Source: Schistosoma mansoni (lineage: Eukaryota; Platyhelminthes; Trematoda; Strigeidida; Schistosomatidae). Taken from it: a stretch of DNA of 64,000 nt. The stretch spans positions 1,302,001 to 1,366,000 of the forward strand of contig NW_017386017.1 in NCBI RefSeq assembly GCF_000237925.1, in the 5' to 3' direction. Within the stretch, counting starts at the first letter, position 1; each line of letters starts with the position of its first letter. The notes under the pieces are model-generated. The model had not been told where the DNA came from, made no database searches, and was given only the letters and a program-made list of their open reading frames with translations. Below, piece by piece: positions 11,101 to 20,456 of the stretch. Both the position numbers and the translations under genes were made by a program.

Positions 11101-12315
11101 TCTTTAAATGTTTTTCAATTTTAGAGTGCAATTATTGCTAATCTTATTCAAACTGTCTATATTATATATCCATATTGGACATTTAATGGTAGTTATGCTT
11201 ATACATCTAGTTTAGGTATAACAACCATTAATAATACAAAACAAATATGTATGTGTCTTGATATTAATAATAATGAAGAAGACGACGTAAATTGTAAAAC
11301 ACGTAATCAAAATGATACTTTAAATGATTTACCATTATCATTCAAACAATGTCCTAAAACATGGTTATATCATTATATTGAATTAAATTCATTAACAGCA
11401 TCAAATATATTATATTATTCAAAATATTGGTCATTAAATAAAAAACTTTTCAAAAACGGAACATCATCATTCCATTCAAATAAACAACCAAATCATCACC
11501 ATCATCCTCATCCTCCTCATCATCATCATCCTCATCATTTACCTTTAATCCTTGATATTGATGAAGATTTTTTTGGTGTACATATTGTTACTAATACATT
11601 ATTCAAATCTGGTTTAAATTATGATTTTATTCAATCAATAAATTTAATAATTTCATCAATATTTTGTCCAATATCATCATATATCAATGAAAATGTTATT
11701 GATCAAATTTTTCATTGGTTAATTCAACAAATATATTTTCATATACATTATAATAAAAATAATCAAAAATCAATAATCGATCATGATCAATTAGATATCT
11801 TAATAAAAAAAATCAATAAAACTCTTCAACTTACTGATATATTATGTAATCATTATCAATTATATATTATTAAATTAAATGAATTATTTATGAATTATAC
11901 AATTACATATGATCAAATGAAAATCATAAGTCATATAGGAATATGTTATACTTATTCAATATTAACATATCAATATATACCAGAGATACATTTATGTATA
12001 GGACATAATTTACCTAATACAACATTAATAGATGAATATTTACCAACATCTAAAGATTTATTAAAATTAGCAATACAATTTACACAAATATTATTATCTA
12101 TTCCATATTTACCTAATATTATTACTATATCACGTTCATCACGTGATGGTTATACACCTAGATGGTTACAATATCATATTGAAACAATGATATTAAATAT
12201 AATAAAAACTGTATTTAATTTAACTGAAAATAGTATTATTTTTACAAAACATTTAGCTGGTGATAAATATTATGGTTGGTATGAACGATTTACAAGGATG
12301 AATGACAATTTATAA
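2001..12315 (+). CDS. C5orf22: UPF0489 / C5orf22-like protein gene, 3' part (two exons in window)
   Basis: Two + strand exons join in frame (phase 0) to encode the C-terminal part of a UPF0489-family protein. The family is defined by an N-terminal histidine/aspartate motif, a central L-D-I-D-x-D-F-F motif and a late I-x-R-S-S-x-D-x-Y motif. Its biochemical role is not firmly established. The first exon carries [18 protein letters not shown], matching the family's HxDxHPDL region. The second carries [11 protein letters not shown] and [14 protein letters not shown]. About 439 residues are visible; the start codon and the first exon or exons lie left of the window. A histidine/proline-rich insert just before the LDIDEDFF motif is unusual. 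The 8998-bp intron holds SINE and RTE pieces and an assembly gap. An RTE fragment follows 13 bp after the stop. Family assignment is confident; strict orthology was not tested. Confidence 0.85.
2236..2558. mobile_element. Family B hammerhead SINE, fold-back copy
   Basis: Bases 2236-2374 are an inverted tail plus ribozyme. From about 2375 the + strand runs through a tRNA-like head (GTGGTCTAGAGGTTAAGCG A-box region, GGTCCGAACC B-box region), ribozyme and tail to about 2558. The + strand ribozyme keeps CUGAAGA and GAAA but the cleavage triplet is changed. The element lies in the large intron of the C5orf22-like gene. Confidence 0.8.
2559..4439. other. Intron sequence, no gene recognised
   Basis: No exon with convincing splice sites. 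Two stretches have less AT-rich composition (about 2820-3010 and 3700-4100) and look like pieces of decayed repeats, but I cannot name them. Confidence 0.4.
4440..4640. repeat. Interspersed repeat G2, copy 1
   Basis: Shares order and wording with 5515-5760: AATGTCTG or AATGCCCG, then AGAAGATTGA, GAATTGAAGA, a purine-rich run, ATGAAG and finally ATATTTAAT. The family is not identified. Confidence 0.4.
4643..5160 (+). mobile_element. RTE-type LINE fragment with 5' inversion and 14-bp target duplication
   Basis: A 5' UTR piece of the RTE-type LINE lies inverted at 4657 to about 4777, and the 3' coding end runs forward from about 4776 to 5146. The forward part encodes the RTE C-terminus ([30 protein letters not shown]) and ends in a GTAAGTAAG tail. 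The 14-bp repeat TTTCATATTTTATA lies on both sides (4643-4656 and 5147-5160). The junction shows about 4 bp of microhomology (ACAG). This is the twin-priming outcome. Confidence 0.85.
5161..5514. other. Less AT-rich segment, unidentified
   Basis: A 350-bp stretch with clearly higher GC than its surroundings. It holds a 113-codon open frame whose product ([18 protein letters not shown]...) matches no family I recognise. It lies between an RTE insertion and repeat G2, so it is probably transposon-derived. Confidence 0.3.
5515..5760. repeat. Interspersed repeat G2, copy 2
   Basis: Second copy of the pattern seen at 4440-4640, including AGAAGATTGAATTGAAGAGA and a closing ATATTTAATGTAT. Its left edge joins the GC-richer segment before it, which may belong to the same element. 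Confidence 0.4.
6004..6298 (+). mobile_element. RTE-type LINE 3' fragment, decayed
   Basis: Frame pieces read [20 protein letters not shown], then [20 protein letters not shown] in another frame. This is the RTE C-terminal signature ([11 protein letters not shown]...LTWNPEGxRxRGRPKNTLRRE). The copy has drifted and no tail repeat or target duplication was found. Confidence 0.75.
6299..9924. other. Intron sequence, no gene seen
   Basis: A long AT-rich part of the C5orf22-like intron. Apart from repeat G1 at 7380-7670 and a short AAAC microsatellite near 6961-6980, I recognise nothing on either strand. Confidence 0.5.
7380..7670. repeat. Interspersed repeat G1, copy 2
   Basis: Pairs with 1655-1935. 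Shared blocks in order: CAGAAGATCGATAAGGAAAG, CTGAGACAATGGATTG, CAGATTTTAGTAAGATAGTC, TCTGTAATTT and CACATTCGATTGTTGTCCCC. The element type is unknown. Confidence 0.4.
9925..10119. mobile_element. Family B SINE with exact twin-priming junction and 13-bp target duplication
   Basis: From 9938 to about 10068 the B SINE runs reversed (tail side, ribozyme, part of the head, ending at the B box GGATTCGAAC). From about 10069 to 10106 its last 3' segment runs forward (TATGAAAATACTAAATCTCC...). The two parts are neighbours in the intact element, so only the 5' part was inverted. The 13-bp repeat AGAGGGATTTATA flanks the whole (9925-9937, 10107-10119), which shows a single insertion event. Confidence 0.85.
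10272..10368 (-). mobile_element. 73-bp RTE 3'-end insertion with 12-bp target duplication
   Basis: Bases 10284-10356 match the last 73 bp of the RTE-type LINE on the - strand (ACTTACGCCTGTTACTCCCA reading, i.e. tail first). The 12-bp repeat ATGTAATAGAAT lies on both sides (10272-10283, 10357-10368). It is an extreme 5' truncation. Confidence 0.85.
10410..10556. repeat. Fold-back repeat D, copy 1, cut by gap
   Basis: Shares GAACTTTCGTCTAAAT, AGAGCGAATAGTTT and GGGCGCCGAGTTGA with 24240-24300, then the arm AGGAATAATATA...AAATCTCAG. After the arm the sequence is TTTGAAGTAAATCCAACG, the reverse complement of the matching part of the other copy. It runs into the assembly gap. Confidence 0.7.
10557..10756. 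other. Assembly gap (200 N)
   Basis: Exactly 200 unknown bases, so probably a placeholder length. It lies inside fold-back repeat D on the left and abuts an RTE-related fragment on the right. Any open frame drawn across it is meaningless. Confidence 0.99.
10757..11036 (-). mobile_element. RTE-type reverse-transcriptase fragment
   Basis: Read on the - strand the segment gives [30 protein letters not shown], written here in parts: [25 protein letters not shown]. This is the RTE catalytic region around the FADD box, here F-T-N-D. It continues to [10 protein letters not shown] at the gap edge. The upstream part ([20 protein letters not shown]) is a sequence I take to belong to the same or a neighbouring element. 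Confidence 0.7.
11125..12315 (+). CDS. C5orf22: Last exon of the C5orf22-like gene
   Basis: The exon follows the acceptor TTTTTCAATTTTAG and is open in phase 0 from AGT GCA ATT to TAA at 12313-12315 (396 codons before the stop). It contains the His/Pro-rich run at about 11497-11544, [11 protein letters not shown] at about 11545-11577 and [14 protein letters not shown] near 12118-12165. Codon use is extremely AT-rich, like other schistosome genes. An ATG at 11251 lies inside the exon and is not the start. Confidence 0.88.
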   Translation, partial: SAIIANLIQTVYIIYPYWTFNGSYAYTSSLGITTINNTKQICMCLDINNNEEDDVNCKTRNQNDTLNDLPLSFKQCPKTWLYHYIELNSLTASNILYYSKYWSLNKKLFKNGTSSFHSNKQPNHHHHPHPPHHHHPHHLPLILDIDEDFFGVHIVTNTLFKSGLNYDFIQSINLIISSIFCPISSYINENVIDQIFHWLIQQIYFHIHYNKNNQKSIIDHDQLDILIKKINKTLQLTDILCNHYQLYIIKLNELFMNYTITYDQMKIISHIGICYTYSILTYQYIPEIHLCIGHNLPNTTLIDEYLPTSKDLLKLAIQFTQILLSIPYLPNIITISRSSRDGYTPRWLQYHIETMILNIIKTVFNLTENSIIFTKHLAGDKYYGWYERFTRMNDNL

Positions 12316-12317
12316 AC

Positions 12318-12667
12318 TTGTAAATATACTTACTTACTTACTTACTTACTTACGCCTGTTTGCCCTCGTGAAGGAGCATAGGCCGCCGATCAACATTCTT
12401 TATCCAACCCTGTCTTGGGCAAACCTTTCCAGTTCTTTCCAAGTTGTTATTTATCCTTTTCATATCTGCTTTTATTTCATGGCGTAATGTGTATTTTGGC
12501 TTTCCTGTTTTCCGTTTCCCTTCTGGATTCCAAGTTAGGGCTTGCCTTGTAATGCACATTGGTGATTTCTTTAATGTATGTCCTATCCACTTTCAACGTG
12601 TTTTCTTAATTTCTTCTTCAGCTGGAAGCTGATTTGTCCTCTTCCATAAAACGCTGTTGTAAATATA
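12318..12667 (-). mobile_element. RTE-type LINE 3' fragment just past the stop codon
   Basis: Bases 12329-12656 are the RTE 3' end in antisense. It begins with repeated ACTT (the tail) and reads back through the C-terminal coding region (on the -: [21 protein letters not shown], [20 protein letters not shown]). The 11-bp repeat TTGTAAATATA flanks it (12318-12328, 12657-12667). It starts 13 bp after the host stop codon, so it must form much of the 3' UTR. Confidence 0.85.
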
Positions 12668-14081
12668 TATCATTAAATTAAATTTGTTTTTTTGTGTGGA
12701 AGAAATGATGTCATTGAAGTGTTATAATTTGTAGCCAAGTGGATGTCCTTGTTAACGTGTGAACGTGAAACGGAAACAATGATTCGAACTAGAATCTGTT
12801 AGACACTCCGATCACTTAGGTGTAGATGAATTACACTTTTTTAAAAGGTAAAAGGCTATATCGATAAAAATTTGTAAACACTTTTCTCTTGTCGTCATGA
12901 GAAGCAATTTCCTCGTTGTTTGTTTGGCTTTTTGTATCACATACCTGTGATGTGGAGAGAAGTGGACCACTAGGAAAAGGCCACTTTAGAAAATGAGACG
13001 TTTCTTTGTCAGTTATTTATATCGGAATGTGTAAAATTTCAGGAGATAAACTCATACGATGAATATGAAACAAAGACCACCAAATTTCATCGAAAAGAAA
13101 TACATAATCAGTTGAACATATCTTTTTAGGCATAAAAAATGAACCGAACTAAATTTCTGCTTGGGAAAATGTTATAACTTGTAATCGAGTGGATTCCCTG
13201 ATAATCTATAACGTGATAATACCGCCAATTAGAGAGCAGCGGATTATCGATCGGACCAATGACACAAGAAACCCGTACAAACAGTCTAGATTACGCATCG
13301 GTTCTGCTTTTGCCTAGCCCAGCCAGTTAAGTCCAGAACACCAATCACAGCCTCTGTTGTATGAATCATTATATTTGAAACGTACTAAGTTTGTATACCA
13401 AACAGAAGACCGTATCGTACCAATAAAATAGAAAATAACATTTGTACAAGATTTAGCCAAATGTGACTGTGAATGTGGGAGGCAGTAATTAATAGACTAG
13501 GGATAATTCAAGAATGGTAAATCGTATAATAATAGTTTATAGTTCAAAATAAAGCTTATAAAGGGAAACACGAATATGAATAGTTTAGTTATTTAGCAAT
13601 TATATGATAAAAAATATATGTAAAATATTGGTTCGTAAATAGATCCCAAAGTTACGGGATATAACATGAAGAATGATTTCGTCACAAATTTCCAAGGGCT
13701 TAGAATTCTTAGTGACTTCCCCGTAAAAAACATTGATAAACATTCATAGAATTGAATAGAAGAACTCTGGGCAAATCTATTGTGATTGCCACTTAATGTT
13801 ATCAGTGAATTGTTTCACATTAGATATGGTTACAACTTAGAAGTAGAACTTTATGAAACTTGTATCGAAACCATTCAATAAATGACGATTATAAGGATGA
13901 TTTTTTAAAAATGACTATTGTATTATTTGATTCCGATTTGTATTATTAATTGATATCAACCATTTTCAATGACTGTCGAGTTCAATTCAGGTGAATGACT
14001 AAGATTACCATCAAGTTATTTTTGTTATTAGAAAATAAAGATTAAAAATTTTGTAGTATGTTTTAGTCATTCAAAAGTATT
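12668..14081. other. Intergenic, no gene seen
   Basis: No coding signal. Stretches near 12700-12840 and 13170-13330 contain GATTCGAACT-like and tRNA-head-like pieces that suggest very old SINE remnants, but I could not align them confidently. Confidence 0.4.
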
Positions 14082-14747
14082 GTACTCGTCTTGTCACACT
14101 TGATGGCGAAACTCTAGAAGAGGTGAAAACATTCACGTACCTGGGAAGCATCATTGATAAACAAGGAGGATCCGATGCAGATGTAAAGGCAAGGATTGAC
14201 AAATCAAGGACCGCATTTCTACAATTGAAGAACTTATAGAACTCAAAACAACTGTCAACTAACTTCAAAGCGAGAATCTTCAATACGAACATCAAAACAG
14301 TCCTACTGTATGGAGCTGTAATGTGGAGAACTACTACAACCATCTTCAAGAAGGTACAAGTATTTATAAACAGTTGTCTACGCAAAACGCTCAACATTCA
14401 ATGGTCGGATACTCTCAGCAACAGCGTTTTATGGAAGGGGACAAACCAGCTTCCAGATGAAGAGGAAACTAGGGAAAAACGTTGGAAGTGGATAGGACAT
14501 ACACTAAGGAAATCACCAAATTGCATCACGAGGCAATCGCTAACTTGGAATCCTGAAGGGAAACAGAAAAGAGGAAGTTCAAATAAATCATTACGCCAGG
14601 AAGTAGAAGCAGATATGAAAAGGATGAATAACAACTTGGAAAGAACTGGAAAGGATTGCCCAGGACAGGGTTGGATGGAGAGGACTGGTGTGTAGTCTAT
14701 GCTCCTCCACGAGGGATAACAGGCGTAATTATGTAAGTACTCGTCTT
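14082..14747 (+). mobile_element. 5'-truncated RTE-type LINE with 11-bp target duplication
   Basis: Bases 14093-14736 encode the RTE C-terminal half: TLDGETLEEVKTFTYLGSII, then [20 protein letters not shown] and [12 protein letters not shown]. They end at GGGATAACAGGCGTAATTATGTAA. GTACTCGTCTT is repeated at 14082-14092 and 14737-14747. At least one in-frame stop breaks the reading frame. Confidence 0.88.
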
Positions 14748-15484
14748 TTGTTTTTATCGCCCAAAAATTCTTCGAATAAAAATTAAAACAAATATGGTTT
14801 AAATTTTTATTATTTACACTCGCCCACACATTAATGAGCAAATTTTTTTTATACCTTCGTCTGCTGTACTCCTTAAACCTGTCATCTGATAAGATTCATA
14901 ATTTTAGATGAATATAAAAGGCAATAATTTTATTCAGTCATTATCTTCTAATTAACAATGAGCTCTGGTAGTCATGTGATCACTAATTTAGATTCAAATT
15001 CGAACATGGTTACAGATAGAGATAATTTGTTTCTAAGTATACTATATTTTTATATATTTGTGAGGAAAAATATGCACATAGATACATTAAGTACATGTTT
15101 TTTTATGACATTTAAACCGATTACTACTTTTCATATCCTAAAAATTTATTTTTAGGGAGAAATAAAGATCCAATTGTTTTAATATCAGCCTAATTCTTCA
15201 ATAAATCTTCTCTTTAAACTTTAGGAAATTAAATTTCTTTTGTCAATGAGAACCATAATTAATGTGATACTACAATGGAAATCAAGAAATATGTCTCACA
15301 TTGTATGAACACTTAGTGCATCTGTATCTGTATTGATTTTCTTAAAGAAATATATACTCAACATAATTAAACAGCGATATTAATAAGTTGACTGAAAATG
15401 TTGCAGGTTTTTACAACCGAGACTCTACTAGAATAACGTATATAAGAGTGTATAGAACTACCATGTGAATTGAATTTGAACGTA
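14748..15484. other. Intergenic, nothing recognised
   Basis: AT-rich sequence without a supported exon or a repeat that I could match elsewhere in the window. Confidence 0.4.
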
Positions 15485-15488
15485 AATG

Positions 15489-15682
15489 CAATCATGGTAG
15501 GCAAAGATGGATAGTGGCTAGCAGTGGAATCCAGGACGCGCGTTTCGTCCTATTTGGGACTCGTCAGCCGGATGTACCTGCATCTCAGAGTTGATATTCA
15601 CTCTGGGACTCGAACCCAGTACCTTTCGCTTCAAACTCAATCGCGTTATCCACTCGGCCACTGAGTCCTGATAGCCACTTTG
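15489..15682 (-). mobile_element. Family A hammerhead SINE, tail-less copy
   Basis: The - strand runs head to ribozyme: AGTGGCCGAGTGGATAACGC (A box), GGGTTCGAGTCCCAGAG (B box), CAGGTACATCC, then the ribozyme and GGATTCCACTGCTAGCC. It ends at the ATCTTTGC side without the long tail found in the copy at 41982-42308. Confidence 0.88.
15523..15577 (-). ncRNA. Hammerhead ribozyme with intact core (family A)
   Basis: Read on the - strand the core is CUGACGA, stem II GUCC/GGAC with a CAAAUA loop, then GAAA, and the cleavage triplet GUC followed by CUGGAU. CUGGAU pairs with AUCCGG as stem I, with one G-U pair. All invariant bases of the CUGANGA...GAAA...NUH core are present. Stem III is only a few pairs long, as in known schistosome hammerheads, which may need dimeric folding. 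Activity is inferred, not shown. Confidence 0.85.
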
Positions 15683-16299
15683 TTTACAATTATGTCGCAT
15701 TCCTAAGTTATCCGATTTATGGAGAGATATGTACGGTTCACAGAAGTTTGACCAACTTATTACGCAAGTAAAAAGACTGAAAGTTACTAAGAAGCTATGA
15801 TTGACACACCAGGAAAAATGTACACAAATCATGAGTGTACTTGCATTTGTCATCCTGACTAAGCCTTGACTAGGTGTATGATGGGCGTCAGCCAACAGTG
15901 TCCTATGTTTATCACCTACCACTTGACCTTAAGATGGTGAGCGAGAACAGTCTGAACTTGTCCAGTCTATCAAACTATGTAGAAAACAAACGGTATCCCT
16001 GTTACTAAATGTTGGAAAAAATGAAATAGTTGATAATATGTGAATCTACCTATTTAATAAAAAGTGAGCTTTATTTAGTGGTCAGTTATTTTGTTCTTAA
16101 AATCTAATCTATCCAAATAGCTACCACTTAATGTTATTTATCACTAAGCCAGTGTCTAACTGTGTTAATATTTAACTTAAAGAGTCCTTATAAGTTTTCA
16201 GTGGCGTTCTAACTTACATAATTTCGTGATTTTAATGAAATTTGACGATATCAACAATCTAAATGCTGGCAGTTATAATGTACTCACTAGTGACTAAAT
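15683..16299. other. Intergenic, nothing recognised
   Basis: No exon or matched repeat seen. Confidence 0.4.
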
Positions 16300-16612
16300 T
16301 CAGAGTTCTAGTCAGAAGCCGTGGCCAGTGAAGTTAAACCGTGTCAATTATGAGGCAGTTACCCACTGAAGACAATGAAAGATGGTCGAGCAGCGTAATG
16401 AATAAATTGAAGTTATACATCAACACCACTGGATGCCGACTCAGTTGTCTAGAGGTTAAGCATTCACGCGCAATACTGAAGGTCCTATATTCGATTTCCG
16501 CGTACGGAATAGTGAATATGTACTACTGAGTAGTTCAATACTCAAGCAAAACGACCATTCAGTGCCCCCAAGTTTTCAATGTTGATCTAACTTGAACTGG
16601 TTCATGATTCCG
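16300..16612 (+). mobile_element. Family B SINE, near full-length but decayed
   Basis: Runs from AGTTCTAGTCAGAAGCCGTG through CTGAAGACAATGAA, the tRNA-like head (CTCAGTTGTCTAGAGGTTAA), a worn ribozyme (ACTACTGAGTAGTTCAATAC, GCAAAACGACC) and the GATCTAACTTGAACTGG tail. It shows the long 5' head of the family, which is also seen at 56990-57190. Confidence 0.8.
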
Positions 16613-16848
16613 ATTAAATTTATTCTTTGTCTTAGCGATTGTTATTGAAAGCTTGATTCCTTTTTAGAAAAGTACTTTCTTTAACTTAAATAGACATTAG
16701 CATTTACTACTACCGACTTTTCTGAATAAATTTAATCCTTTAAATAAACAAAAAAAATGGTATTTTATCCAAGTAAACAAATATTTCACTTACTTTATCT
16801 TGTATAAATAATTCACTAAGAAATAAATTAATATCCTAATTAAATGCT

Positions 16849-17148
16849 AGTCCCAAGCCCGGGTAAAGGAGGAGGGTTGGGCATAGGGTTAGCGACCCCA
16901 TCCTGTAGAAAACTAACTCGCTAAAAAAACGCTAACCAGAAAAAATTATTCAAACCATTTTAACTCTGCCCTGTTAGTTGAAAGAATAATTATGACGTCT
17001 CATGATAAAAGCCGAGTTCCTTCGGAAGTCATGAGGCCGCTGCACCTTCAAACAACCAGAGCAACAATTTTTATGGGCACATGGAACATCTGAACAATGT
17101 GGGAGACTGGAAGAGTCTTCCAAATTGCTGCATAAATAATATAACAAG
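16849..17148 (+). mobile_element. RTE-type LINE 5' UTR and start of the endonuclease
   Basis: The GGTAAAGGAGGAGGGTTGGG and GGGTTAGCGACCCCATCC blocks match the RTE 5' ends at 4657-4777 (reversed) and 45655-45780. The coding start follows, with a worn endonuclease opening (ATIFMGTWNI, then MWETGRVFQIAA). It stops after about 300 bp, so only the 5' end is present. Confidence 0.8.
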
Positions 17149-18380
17149 GCATTCATTTAGAATTAGGACTTTTCAAAAAAAAAAATTCACTATCAATGGT
17201 TTTATTGACATTCATAGCATAAATCTGAACAGAAAAGAAAGAAACTAGAGACGCACACACACACATACAAACAAACAAATATACATACATATTGAAATCC
17301 AGTTGAAAAATGTAAAATTTGGTAAAACTTTCAGAACTGAAAAGAAAGAAAACAAAAAGAGACACCAATAAATAGTCAATTAACAATAAGTATCAAACAG
17401 AAAGTAACATAATTATGGAGAGATATGATTAGGTCAGGTAAACAAATAATAATAGTAGTCATCCGAAGAGGTTTTTTGTCATAGTTAAATATCACAATAA
17501 AAGATGTAAAGGAAGTTGACGGTTGAAGACTTTAAAATTAAAGATTGTTCAATGATCAATATTCTATTAAAGTAATAACAGAAAGGTGGCGGGTAAATAT
17601 AAAAACATAAGTCTGTATAAAACGATAATAATAATAATAATGTACAACATAAGCCTTCAAGTATATACTTTTTTAAAGGAATGAATTACTGAAGACATCT
17701 TTTTCCTCCCTATTTATTGCATAATTATGGTGAAATGATTTCAGATTGAAGAAGTCAAGATATACATTCATTAATACATTTAAATAAATGCAATAATATT
17801 CAAGATTAAATAGTCAATAATGAGCGGAATTTGAATTCAACACTAATTAAAACAATAATTTTTTTAAAATTATAGTTGAACTAACTTCACTTTCTGATCG
17901 GATCCCATCAATATCATCCGGTTACGTAATAATAGTAATAATAATAATAATAACTATTACTATTATTATGATACACACATTGTATTACTATGTGAATGAA
18001 AGCGTATTGTATTTGAACAGATAATATTCGATTAAGATATAAATAGAGTTAAAGTATATTTTATTAGAATGTAGTTCTTCAGTTCAAAATATGATCACAA
18101 TATGAGAATATTGAATTATAGTTTGAGGATACTTTGAACATGATATGCTGTTGTAGAAACTTCAGATTGATAGGTCATATTTTTGTTTGATTAAGTTTCT
18201 TATTCCAAATGACCAGTGAATTCTAATAGTGATTTAGTTCAAAAGTAAAAGTATCAATGAATTGTAAGAAACTAATTACGTGGAAATAAATAGATAAAGC
18301 AATCTAGGAGGTTTGTGGAGATATTTCGATTTTATAGTTTACATCACGAATAGAAAATTATGGATAACTAAGAAACAGTG
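17149..18380. other. Intergenic with AAT-type microsatellites
   Basis: AT-rich. Short ATA/ATT repeats lie at about 17626-17641 and 17930-17968. The second runs TAATAATAAT then switches to its complement ATTACTATTATT, giving a small hairpin. No gene recognised. Confidence 0.5.
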
Positions 18381-18968
18381 AACATCTGTTTTTCCCAGTA
18401 TGGGACTACTCAACAGTGACCGTCTACAGTCACAGAGTAAAGAACGCCCACAAATGCCCTGGTACGGCCGAGAGTGGGGAGAGTCCGCTCTCCCTCTCAA
18501 AATGCTCTCACATGGCCACACGTATATAGCCTCTATCAGGGAAGTCCTACTCACTGACTTCTCGTGGCATTACTGTTGTTTACGAAATTGAGAGGACGAA
18601 AACCGAATGTCCGGCGCTTTAACCGGGTTGGTGGATGTGGAGTGTCCACCTAGGGGAGTTGGAAAACCCTCATTCCAAACCAATGGTGCACATGGGCTGG
18701 ATCCAGTGTCCTGAGGGAACAAATGGCGTATGAATCAATTGTTGGTCACCGGCTACCATGGGACTACATCTCCTTACGATGCTCTACTGCCTTGTGGGTC
18801 AGACTTTTAGGTCAAAGGCTCCGGGTGTGGTCCCCTAAGAAAACCACCTGCTTCATTTTGAGCACCTGGTCAGTATCCCAGCCCTCACACAAATCAAAGG
18901 AGATTTGTGCGACGCATATGTATCTGGTGCTTCCTTGTACAAATATTTATGTGTTGAAATAAATAAAT
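18381..18968 (+). mobile_element. Family C 530-bp repeat, copy 1, next to a B ribozyme scrap
   Basis: Bases 18381-18430 look like a worn reversed B ribozyme piece. From about 18440 the family C repeat runs: CCCTGGTACGGCCGAGAGTG, GGCCACACGTATATAGCC, TTTAACCGGGTTGGTGGA, CTACCATGGGACTACATCTC, CACAAATCAAAGGAGATTTG. It ends in AAATAAATAAATAAAAG. The simple ATAA tail suggests retrotransposition. The family is not one I can name. Confidence 0.7.
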
Positions 18969-19270
18969 AAAAGAGTCGAACATAGAATCTTTGCTTTCAC
19001 GCTCAAGCGCTATACCTTTAGATTACTTAGCTGGTATCCTATGGTTTACGTGTTTAACTTCTATCAATTTCTAATGCCACGCAACCATCTTCCAATGTAC
19101 TTGGACGTAGTTGAACTCCACTGATCATGAATTTTTTTTTGACCTTCGGAATTACTTCTCGAAATTAGTCATCACTAAGCATATAATTAATTACTACACA
19201 TGGAATTTTCTGAATGCTCATTATTGAAGAGTCCCATAACAGGATGAAACATCTATCGCAGTAGTTGTTT
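18969..19270. repeat. Old SINE-like repeat H, copy 1
   Basis: Contains a reversed tRNA-like head (GAGTCGAACATAGAATC... TTAGCTGG). It shares GAATTAC, TCTC, AAATTA and the CACTAAGCATAT...ATTA block with 26845-26890. Near 19230 there is a ribozyme-like GAAGAGTCCCATAACAGGAT and GAAAC. Confidence 0.4.
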
Positions 19271-19689
19271 AGTTAAGATCACTTCATGGAGTTAACTATG
19301 AAATAAGTAACTGTAAATTACTATATTCAATAAGTATCCTATAGAAAAATAAGTTTAAACTTGGAGATTGAATCAACTACTACTGAACTTTATCAACAAA
19401 AAAATATCAAAAGTTAGACTTGATCTAAATCTGTAGTTTACTGTTGATTAACATCTATAGATTAGTCAACAACAACAACAAAAATTGTAATTAAAATAAC
19501 CATTATATACAATGAAATAGAATAAAACTTTATGCCTTAGAGATTAAATTTAAGTTATTAACAAACATTCATAAGCAATTACTTTTGTCAATGGAAACAT
19601 AAATTAATTTAAAGTGTTGTATTTAATTATTGTGGTAAACAATGAAAACTTCTATAAAATATAAAATATATTATATATATTCATTTGAT

Positions 19690-20005
19690 CTCAGTCAGTA
19701 AGCTACAACGTAGGACAAGGCACATATATACATCGGTCCAAGCCGCCATACCTCATTCATTAGCACAACAAGATAAACACCGAATTCATAGAAGTAGTTA
19801 ATTTAGTGATGGTAATATATAAAAGATTGTATATAAGGATATAGTATAGGAAGGAAGACAGATATGAAGCAACCTTAATCTCAAGGTTTAAGGGAAGACA
19901 GAAAGTACATACACCTGCGCCACTGGGATCGATTCTGAGTCATATCACCTAGAGTCTCCAACCATTGGTTACGATAGTCATGCGGATCCCAACCATCTAA
20001 TCTAA
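19690..20005 (-). mobile_element. Family F repeat (LINE 3'-end-like), copy 1
   Basis: Reversed copy of a repeat whose sense strand includes TGGCGCAGGTG, GGTATGGCGGCTTGGACCGA, TGTGCCTTGTCCTACGTTGT and a closing GACTGA tail. Other copies lie at 25425-25506, 25700-26040, 43505-43865, 48885-49005 and 57888-58040. The short-repeat tail suggests the 3' end of a LINE. Confidence 0.5.
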
Positions 20006-20214
20006 CTGTTTTTTATTGACTACTGATAAATTTAACAATAAATTTCCTCTAATTACTCTACACTATTCAGATTATAAATGTATTATTTCAAGTGAAAATT
20101 AATCAGCTAAAGTATTTTAGTAAAATTTATATTATTAATAGTCAGGATTTGAATGATCTCATCGTTTATAATCAACATTAAATGTTGATCAGTTTTTGTT
20201 GAGATATCTTTATC

Positions 20215-20352
20215 CTTTTAGGATTGCCTCGATATACTCATTTGGTTACAAGTTTTGAATTAAACAAGTACTAGTTCAAGTCTCAACATGAACAATAGAA
20301 TGCAGGTACGTCAGACTGATGAGTCCCATATCGGATGAAATATACGTCTTAA
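20215..20352. mobile_element. Old family A SINE piece with ribozyme core
   Basis: ATTGCCTCGATATACTCATT and GTTACAAG form a reversed tail piece (20222-20255). The + strand then gives ATGCAGGTACGTCAGACTGA and GAGTCCCATATCGGATGAAA. The core CUGATGA, GAAA and GUC is present near 20306-20352, but stem I pairing is poor, so an active ribozyme is unlikely. Confidence 0.55.
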
Positions 20353-20456
20353 ATTTACTCTCAGTAATAATCTATTTACTTTATTATAAATACATATTAT
20401 CAGTACAATTAAATAGAGCTTACTTTTTCTTCCATGTACAGTATATAATTATAACA

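Noticed and set aside
15600-15682. tRNA genes suggested by A and B boxes at many places
   Set aside because: The boxes always sit at the head of family A or B SINE copies with ribozyme and tail; no complete cloverleaf with an acceptor stem was seen.
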